Positions 6,682-11,119 of a DNA stretch of 11,119 nt are shown in pieces. The notes under the pieces were generated by a model. It did not search any database. It was not told where the DNA came from and was given only the letters and a program-made list of their open reading frames with translations. The position numbers were made by a program, and so were the translations under genes. This DNA comes from Acidithiobacillus montserratensis (GTDB lineage Bacteria; Pseudomonadota; Gammaproteobacteria; Acidithiobacillales; Acidithiobacillaceae), in contig NZ_JABBOU010000104.1 in assembly GCF_018853465.1 (NCBI RefSeq), positions 1 through 11,119 on the forward strand, given 5' to 3'. Position 1 is the first letter of the stretch; each line of letters starts with the position of its first letter.

Positions 6682-7461
6682 TTGGCCTGGAAGTGGGTAA
6701 ATCGCGTAGTCAGCTGGGTCGAAGGGGGGGCTGAGTTGGTCATGGCTCGGCCCAGTCCCTGGCTGTGGCTCACGGGGGGTGCTTTGGTGCTGGCCGCTAT
6801 TCCTTTTCCGGAATGGCTGATGTACGCCCTGGCCCCCTTCGGTTTGCTTTTTGGCCTGGAGATTGCGGCCAATACCGACGCAGAGGCGGAATCCTACAGT
6901 CCCCGGCAAACCCGCCACGCTCTCCATGTGGCAGTAGTCTGGGGAATGCTTTTTGCTGTTTTTGGTATGATTTTCGAGTTTGGTCAGGACATGGTCGTCA
7001 TGGGCAGTCTGCTCGCCGGCATCAACATCCCCTGGCATGACAATAACGGTATGGGTCAGGGATTCTGGGGCTGGTGGTTTGCTTTCGGACAGCGTTTCTC
7101 GGATTTGTCTCTGATGCCCTATTTCTGGTTTTCTCCGGCTTTTTTCGGTATCGCCCTGGCTTTGCACAAGGGGCATGGCTGGCTCGAATCCGAGGTGGAA
7201 ACCACCTTGACTCTGTTGTTCCGACCGGAACTGCGGGATCCCCTGATTGGCCTCTGGGCCATTATTCTGCTCGCCAATCTGTTCATGCCGGCTTTTTCCC
7301 AATTGTGGCTGGGCTTGATTGTCTGGGTGCTGGGGCCGCCGGTCATTCATGTCGCCTATCAGGACATCTTTGCCGACAAACGTCGTCCTCCCCGGAAAAA
7401 GAAAGAAGCTTCCCGCTTCGTGCTGGCACAGCATCCCCAGCCGGTGCGCGTCAAGCCCTGA
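6682..7461 (+). CDS. Multi-pass membrane protein of unknown function
   Basis: Not recognised as any named family. From the TTG at 6682 the product has 259 residues and is rich in Trp, Phe, Leu and Gly. Hydrophobic stretches, likely membrane helices, occur near residues 27-42, 44-62, 80-97, 102-116, 145-162, 187-203 and 205-226, so five to seven passes. There is no signal peptide cleavage pattern. Between helices are an acidic loop (NTDAEAES, ~64-71) and a Gly/Trp/His-rich loop (PWHDNNGMGQGFWGWW, ~117-132). The C-terminus is a basic, presumably cytoplasmic tail (KRRPPRKKK, ~233-241). The start is uncertain: GTG at 6646 would add 12 residues and ATG at 6739 would remove 19. It is divergent from metX and ends 105 bases before glyA on the same strand. 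Coding character resembles its neighbours and nothing suggests recent transfer. Function open. Confidence 0.8.
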   Translation: MAWKWVNRVVSWVEGGAELVMARPSPWLWLTGGALVLAAIPFPEWLMYALAPFGLLFGLEIAANTDAEAESYSPRQTRHALHVAVVWGMLFAVFGMIFEFGQDMVVMGSLLAGINIPWHDNNGMGQGFWGWWFAFGQRFSDLSLMPYFWFSPAFFGIALALHKGHGWLESEVETTLTLLFRPELRDPLIGLWAIILLANLFMPAFSQLWLGLIVWVLGPPVIHVAYQDIFADKRRPPRKKKEASRFVLAQHPQPVRVKP

Positions 7462-7477
7462 TGAGTTTCATTCATGG
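7460..7477 (+). promoter_or_regulatory. Possible MetR-like operator upstream of glyA
   Basis: Core TGAG-TTTCA-TTCA (7462-7474) matches TGAA-N5-TTCA at 7 of 8 arm bases. It lies 92 bases before the glyA start and 23 bases before a candidate -35, the same spacing as the better site at metE. glyA is a known MetR target in E. coli. One mismatch makes this much weaker than the metE site on its own. Confidence 0.28.
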
Positions 7478-7497
7478 TTTGCACGCATTTTTTACCC

Positions 7498-7526
7498 TTG
7501 CCGTGAGTGCTTGTATCCATTAGTGT
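7498..7526 (+). promoter_or_regulatory. Candidate glyA promoter
   Basis: TTGCCG (7498-7503; 4 of 6 to consensus), a 17-base spacer, then TAGTGT (7521-7526; 3 of 6). It lies in the 105-base gap between the membrane-protein gene and glyA and would drive glyA-nrdR-rib. The boxes are poor, and transcription could also continue from the upstream gene, because no terminator is evident in the gap. Confidence 0.3.
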
Positions 7527-7554
7527 CTAGCCACAAATTTCCCGGAAGTTTTTG

Positions 7555-7560
7555 AAGGAG
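7555..7560 (+). promoter_or_regulatory. Ribosome binding site deciding the glyA start
   Basis: AAGGAG lies 6 bases before the ATG at 7567. An in-frame TTG at 7552 would extend the protein by 5 residues, but the ribosome binding site would then lie inside the coding sequence, so ATG at 7567 is preferred. Confidence 0.85.
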
Positions 7561-7566
7561 TGCAGC

Positions 7567-8811
7567 ATGTTTTCCAAAACCCTCAGTATTGCTGATTTTG
7601 ACCCCACCTTGTGGGATGCCATGCGCAAGGAAACCCAACGTCAGGAAGACCATGTGGAACTCATTGCTTCCGAAAACTATACCAGTCCCATGGTTATGGC
7701 AGCCCAGGGTTCGGTGCTGACCAACAAGTACGCCGAGGGCTATCCGGGTAAACGCTATTATGGTGGCTGCGAATATGTGGACATTGCCGAACAGCTTGCC
7801 ATGGATCGTGCCCTGGAGCTCTTCGGTGCCGAACATGCTAATGTGCAGCCCCACTCCGGTTCTCAGGCCAATCAGGCCGTGTATCTTTCGGTATTGCAGC
7901 CGGGCGACAAAATTATGGGGATGAGTCTGGCCCACGGCGGGCATCTGACCCATGGTGCCAAGGTCAATGTATCGGGCAAGCTCTTTCAGGTGGCTGCCTA
8001 TGGGGTGCGGGCTGAAGATGGGCGCATTGATTATGATGCCCTGGCGGCCCAAGCCGAACAGGAACGCCCCAAAATGATCGTCGCCGGGGCCAGCGCCTAT
8101 TCCCGGATTATTGATTTTGAAAAAATCGGTGAGATTGCCCGGAGTATCGGTGCTTATCTGCTGGTCGATATGGCCCATATTGCCGGTCTGGTCGCCGCCG
8201 GTTTACATCCCAGCCCGGTGCCCCATGCTGATTTTGTCACCACCACCACCCACAAAACGCTGCGTGGTCCCCGTGGCGGCCTGATTCTCTGTCGCGGAGA
8301 GTACGCTAAAAAGGTGAACTCGCTGATTTTCCCGGGATTGCAGGGTGGTCCCCTGATGCATGTCATTGCCGGCAAGGCGGTAGCCTTCCGGGAAGCCCTG
8401 CAGCCCGAATTCAAAACCTATCAGCAGCAGGTCATTCGCAATGCCCAGACCCTGAGCGGCGTTCTGGCCGGGCGTGGTTATACGGCGGTTTCCGGCGGCA
8501 CCGACAATCACCTCTTCCTGCTCAATCTGGGTGAAAAGGTAACGGGCAAGGAAGCCGAAGAAGCTCTCGGGCGTGCGCACATTACCGTCAACAAAAATGC
8601 GGTGCCTTTTGATACCCGTCCGCCAGCCGTCACCAGTGGTATTCGTATCGGTACCCCGGCAGCCACTACCCGGGGCTTTGGCGACGCCGAAATGCAACGC
8701 TTGGGCAAGGGTATTGCCGATGTACTGGATGCTCCCGGTGATGAGTCGGTGATTGCCCGGGTGCAGGCGGATATGATCGCCCTGTGCAAACAGTTTCCGG
8801 TTTACGGCTAG
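7567..8811 (+). CDS. glyA: Serine hydroxymethyltransferase
   Basis: Pyridoxal-phosphate enzyme that converts serine and tetrahydrofolate to glycine and 5,10-methylene-tetrahydrofolate, the cell's main one-carbon source; cytoplasmic and normally a homodimer in bacteria. The protein is full length at 414 residues (417 in E. coli). Signatures: [11 protein letters not shown] (30-40), [19 protein letters not shown] (51-69), [11 protein letters not shown] (92-102), [11 protein letters not shown] (120-130) and the cofactor region [15 protein letters not shown] (201-215). The PLP Schiff-base lysine is Lys230 in [14 protein letters not shown] (225-238). The start at ATG 7567 is set by AAGGAG 6 bases upstream. 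First gene of a tight plus-strand unit, with nrdR 6 bases downstream. Its product feeds, through MetF, the methyl-folate used by MetE on the opposite strand. Confidence 0.98.
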   Translation: MFSKTLSIADFDPTLWDAMRKETQRQEDHVELIASENYTSPMVMAAQGSVLTNKYAEGYPGKRYYGGCEYVDIAEQLAMDRALELFGAEHANVQPHSGSQANQAVYLSVLQPGDKIMGMSLAHGGHLTHGAKVNVSGKLFQVAAYGVRAEDGRIDYDALAAQAEQERPKMIVAGASAYSRIIDFEKIGEIARSIGAYLLVDMAHIAGLVAAGLHPSPVPHADFVTTTTHKTLRGPRGGLILCRGEYAKKVNSLIFPGLQGGPLMHVIAGKAVAFREALQPEFKTYQQQVIRNAQTLSGVLAGRGYTAVSGGTDNHLFLLNLGEKVTGKEAEEALGRAHITVNKNAVPFDTRPPAVTSGIRIGTPAATTRGFGDAEMQRLGKGIADVLDAPGDESVIARVQADMIALCKQFPVYG

Positions 8812-8817
8812 GGTTCT

Positions 8818-9309
8818 GTGCATTGCCCGTTTTGCGCCTTCGCTGATACCCGGGTGGTGGATTCCCGCCTTGCTGATGAGGGCGGGACCGTGCGGCGCCG
8901 TCGGGAATGTCCGCAATGTGGGCAACGCTTCACGACTTTTGAGCGGGCTGAGCTGTCCCTGCCGATGGTGGTGAAAACCGATGGTCGTCGCGAGGCTTTC
9001 AATGAAGACAAGCTCCAGCGTGGCTTGACCAGGGCGCTCAGTAAAAGGCCCGTGGCCACCGAACAGGTGGATGCTGCCTTGCGCCAGATACAGCGGCGGC
9101 TGCGTGAAAAGGGCGATCGGGAAGTACCGGCACGGCTGATCGGAGAGCTGGTCATGGAGGCCTTGCGCGGTCTTGATCCTGTTGCCTATGTGCGTTTCGC
9201 CTCGGTCTATCGGCGTTTTGAAGATGTGGACGCCTTCAGCGCCGAAATTGCCCGTTTGAAAGAGGTGCAGCCCTCCAATACGGAAGAAGGCGCATCTGGT
9301 GCTGACTGA
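8818..9309 (+). CDS. nrdR: Transcriptional repressor NrdR
   Basis: Zinc-ribbon and ATP-cone repressor of ribonucleotide reductase operons, which senses adenine nucleotides and binds NrdR boxes. The 163-residue product starts MHCPFC and has the four zinc cysteines Cys3, Cys6, Cys31 and Cys34, with VVDSRL (13-18) and the basic RRRREC (26-31) between them. The ATP-cone domain covers about residues 47-137, including [16 protein letters not shown] (51-66) and the end pattern [19 protein letters not shown]. The start is GTG, 6 bases after the glyA stop, with only a weak GGG-type ribosome binding site, so translation may be coupled to glyA. glyA-nrdR-rib order is common in proteobacteria. No NrdR box was seen by eye here; the targets should lie elsewhere. 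Confidence 0.97.
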   Translation: MHCPFCAFADTRVVDSRLADEGGTVRRRRECPQCGQRFTTFERAELSLPMVVKTDGRREAFNEDKLQRGLTRALSKRPVATEQVDAALRQIQRRLREKGDREVPARLIGELVMEALRGLDPVAYVRFASVYRRFEDVDAFSAEIARLKEVQPSNTEEGASGAD

Positions 9310-10399
9310 GCGCGATGCTTCCTTCATGGGAGCAGCCCTGGATCTGGCGCGGCAGGGGTTGTATTCCACCCATCCCAATCCTCGGGTGGGTGCCCTGGTG
9401 GTCCAGGGTGAAAACATCGTCGGGCGGGGCGCCCATCTTTTTGCCGGAGAAGCCCATGCTGAGGTCATTGCTCTGGCCGAAGCCGGAGCGACCGCCCGGG
9501 GTGCAACGGTATATGTGACCCTTGAGCCTTGTTCCCACCAGGGGCGCACCGGCCCCTGTGCCGATGCCTTGATTGATGCCGGGGTGGCGCGAGTGGTGGT
9601 GGCCATGCAGGATCCCAATCCGCTGGTGGCTGGGCAGGGTATTGCTCGACTCCGGGCTGCCGGTATTCCGGTGGATCTGGGCTGCGGGGAAGCGGAAAGC
9701 CGGGCACTGAATCCCGGGTTTTTGCAGCGCATGGAAAAAGGGCGTCCCTGGATCCGGCTGAAGCAGGCCATCAGTCTTGATGGTGCCGTGGCGCTGGGCA
9801 ATGGCCAGAGTCAGTGGCTGACCGGCACACTGGCCCGGGCCGATGTGCAAAAAGAGCGGGCGCGGGTAAGTGCCATCATGGTAGGGGTGGGTACAGTCCT
9901 GGCCGATAATCCGCGTCTGGCTCCGCGCCTGGAGGTGCCGCTGCGGCGTTATCCGGTCAAGGTGGTTCTGGATACGCAGCTGCGTACCCCCGCTGATGCG
10001 GCGTTGTTTGCCTCTCCGGGGACGGTCTGGCTGGCTCATGGGCCGGAAGTCTCGGCGGTAAAACGCCGTACGCTGCAAAAAGCCGGCGCGGAATTGCTGG
10101 CGCTGCCCCTGGACGGAGTGCGGCTGGACCTGCGCGCCTTGCTGCAGCTGCTGGCCGGGAAGCAGATCAACGAAGTGCTGGTGGAAGCCGGCCCGACTCT
10201 GGCGAGCGCACTGCTGAGGGCAGATTTGGTGGATGAGTGGCTGGTCTATGTGGCGCCCATGCTGCTCGGGCAGGGAGCCCGGGCGGTTGTTCAGCTAGGG
10301 CCTTTTGCCCGGCTTGCCGAAGCTCCACGCTGGCAAAGTCGTGGCTTCGAGCTGCTGGACAATGATCTGAAGTGGACCTTGCGTCCACAGGAGAACTGA
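9299..10399 (+). CDS. ribD: Bifunctional diaminohydroxyphosphoribosylaminopyrimidine deaminase / 5-amino-6-(5-phosphoribosylamino)uracil reductase
   Basis: Catalyses the second and third steps of riboflavin synthesis from GTP: deamination of the pyrimidine, then NADPH-dependent reduction of the ribose. The N-terminal cytidine-deaminase-like domain (1-~140) has THPNPRVGA (24-32), the catalytic HAEV (His53, Glu55) and zinc-binding [12 protein letters not shown] (Cys78, Cys87), then MQDPNP. The C-terminal reductase domain (~145-366) starts [15 protein letters not shown], has the substrate-binding GQSQWLTG, and includes [15 protein letters not shown] (~298-312). Length 366 residues matches the family. 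The GTG at 9299 overlaps the end of nrdR by 11 bases and has AGAAGG 8 bases upstream. ATG at 9326 would remove part of the first helix and is less likely. Confidence 0.97.
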   Translation: MLTERDASFMGAALDLARQGLYSTHPNPRVGALVVQGENIVGRGAHLFAGEAHAEVIALAEAGATARGATVYVTLEPCSHQGRTGPCADALIDAGVARVVVAMQDPNPLVAGQGIARLRAAGIPVDLGCGEAESRALNPGFLQRMEKGRPWIRLKQAISLDGAVALGNGQSQWLTGTLARADVQKERARVSAIMVGVGTVLADNPRLAPRLEVPLRRYPVKVVLDTQLRTPADAALFASPGTVWLAHGPEVSAVKRRTLQKAGAELLALPLDGVRLDLRALLQLLAGKQINEVLVEAGPTLASALLRADLVDEWLVYVAPMLLGQGARAVVQLGPFARLAEAPRWQSRGFELLDNDLKWTLRPQEN

Positions 10400-10402
10400 T
10401 AG

Positions 10403-11059
10403 ATGTTCACAGGAATTATTGAAGCGCTGGGCGAGGTCCGCCGATTACAGCCTCAGGGTGGTGATTACCGGATGACCCTGGCTTCCGGCGGTCTTGATCT
10501 GGGCGATGTCAAACTGGGCGACAGTATTGCCGTATCGGGCGTGTGTCTGACGGTGGTGGCGCTTCATAAGGACGGATTTGCGGTGGATATTTCCCGGGAG
10601 ACTCTGGATAAAACCCTGCTCGGTAGTCTGAAAACAGGGAGCGCTGTCAATCTTGAGAAAGCCCTGCGTCTGGCCGATCGCCTGGGCGGACATCTGGTAG
10701 CCGGACATGTGGATGGGGTTGGGCAGATTCACAGCGTACAGGATTCGGGGCGCTCCCAGGTGTTTGCGGTAGCAGCGCCCCGAGAGTTATTGCGTTACAT
10801 TGCTGCCAAAGGAAGTATCTGCGTGGACGGAATCAGTCTGACCGTCAATGCCCTGGAAGGGGATCGTTTCATGCTCAATCTGATTCCCCACACCCTGAGC
10901 CAGACAACGGCTGCGTCCTGGCGGGTGGGGCAGCAGGTGAATCTGGAAGTAGACTTGATCGCCCGTTATCTGGAACGCTGGGTGGCGACCGAGCCGGACT
11001 CAGCGCTAAAATCATCCATCTCTCGCGAATCGTTGGCCGCCAAAGGATACCCGGTATGA
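10403..11059 (+). CDS. ribE: Riboflavin synthase, alpha chain
   Basis: Final enzyme of riboflavin synthesis: dismutates two 6,7-dimethyl-8-ribityllumazine molecules to riboflavin and a pyrimidine product that is recycled. 218 residues with the two internally similar lumazine-binding barrels. The first has MFTGIIEALG (1-10) and SIAVSGVCLTVV (41-52); the second has LVAGHVDGVG (98-107) and SICVDGISLTVN (138-149), followed by IPHTLSQTT. The ATG is 3 bases after the ribD stop with AGGAG 9 bases upstream. The stop overlaps the next start as ATGA (11056-11059). Called ribC in some naming schemes. Confidence 0.97.
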   Translation: MFTGIIEALGEVRRLQPQGGDYRMTLASGGLDLGDVKLGDSIAVSGVCLTVVALHKDGFAVDISRETLDKTLLGSLKTGSAVNLEKALRLADRLGGHLVAGHVDGVGQIHSVQDSGRSQVFAVAAPRELLRYIAAKGSICVDGISLTVNALEGDRFMLNLIPHTLSQTTAASWRVGQQVNLEVDLIARYLERWVATEPDSALKSSISRESLAAKGYPV

Positions 11060-11119
11060 GTGCAGGTAAAATCAGTCCCGCCGAAGAAATTATTGCCGAT
11101 ATAGCGGCGGGCCGCATGG
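11056..11119 (+). CDS. ribBA: 3,4-dihydroxy-2-butanone-4-phosphate synthase, RibB/RibBA (5' end only)
   Basis: The ATG at 11056 overlaps the ribE stop by 4 bases and opens a frame that runs off the window. The 21 visible codons include ISPAEEIIADIAAGRM. This is the typical N-terminus of DHBP synthase, which makes the four-carbon unit of riboflavin from ribulose 5-phosphate; the catalytic loop is beyond the window. Whether a GTP cyclohydrolase II domain follows (RibBA) or not (RibB) cannot be seen. RibBA is the usual partner in this gene order. Confidence 0.8.
   Translation, partial: MSAGKISPAEEIIADIAAGRM

Noticed and set aside
6598..7434. A 278-codon minus-strand frame opposite the membrane-protein gene.
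   Set aside because: The plus-strand frame shows coherent membrane helices, a ribosome binding site and a basic tail. The minus frame gives a Gln/Pro/His/Ser-rich sequence typical of a shadow.
7462..7497. A T-run (7488-7493) after the membrane-protein gene as a terminator.
   Set aside because: Only a 3-bp TGC/GCA stem precedes the T-run, which is too weak for an intrinsic terminator.
9285..9330. An FMN riboswitch before the rib genes.
   Set aside because: ribD overlaps nrdR by 11 bases and ribE and ribBA are also contiguous, so there is no room for one in this window.
8203..9801. A 532-codon open frame on the minus strand opposite glyA, nrdR and ribD.
   Set aside because: It crosses three well-supported genes on the other strand and has no family signature. 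It is an antisense shadow of high-GC coding sequence.

Overview
The window is dense bacterial chromosome with moderately high GC. Every gene but one belongs to a core metabolic family, which points to a proteobacterium. The arrangement (metX-metW with a cobalamin-independent MetE, and glyA-nrdR-ribD-ribE-ribBA) together with the protein style suggests an Acidithiobacillus-like autotroph. That assignment is inferred from gene content and resemblance; no taxonomic marker such as rRNA is present.

Layout. (1) Bases 1-679, plus strand: the 3' two thirds of an HlyD/AaeA-type membrane fusion protein of an efflux pump. It converges on metE across a hairpin terminator at 681-702. (2) Bases 726-6448, minus strand: a methionine-centred cluster read metX -> metW -> glutathione transferase-like gene -> ubiE -> metE. 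metX and metW overlap by 4 bases and the other gaps are 21, 55 and about 95 bases. A candidate internal promoter with a MetR-like operator lies between ubiE and metE. (3) Bases 6449-6681: a divergent intergenic region with weak promoter candidates and a 21-base dyad. (4) Bases 6682-7461, plus strand: a membrane protein of unknown function. (5) Bases 7567-11119, plus strand: glyA, nrdR, ribD, ribE and the first codons of ribBA. They are almost without gaps (6-base gap, 11-base overlap, 3-base gap, 4-base overlap), so this is probably one transcription unit running off the window.

How the genes work together. MetX acylates homoserine and MetW is its usual partner. MetE performs the last step of methionine synthesis, methylating homocysteine from a folate. 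GlyA charges tetrahydrofolate with one-carbon units from serine, so it supplies the methyl group that MetE uses after reduction by MetF (not in this window). UbiE consumes the S-adenosylmethionine derived from methionine to make ubiquinone or menaquinone. RibD, RibE and RibBA make riboflavin, and NrdR represses ribonucleotide reductase genes.

No mobile element, CRISPR array, tRNA, rRNA or clearly novel multi-gene system is visible. The most interesting signals are small. First, similar MetR-like dyads sit upstream of both metE and glyA, each exactly 23 bases before a plausible -35 element. Second, MetE carries a histidine/cysteine-rich insertion. Third, MetE has serine at the position of the oxidation-sensitive cysteine of E. 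coli MetE, and its gene lies in a cluster with a thiol-type GST. Fourth, there is one unrecognised membrane protein.
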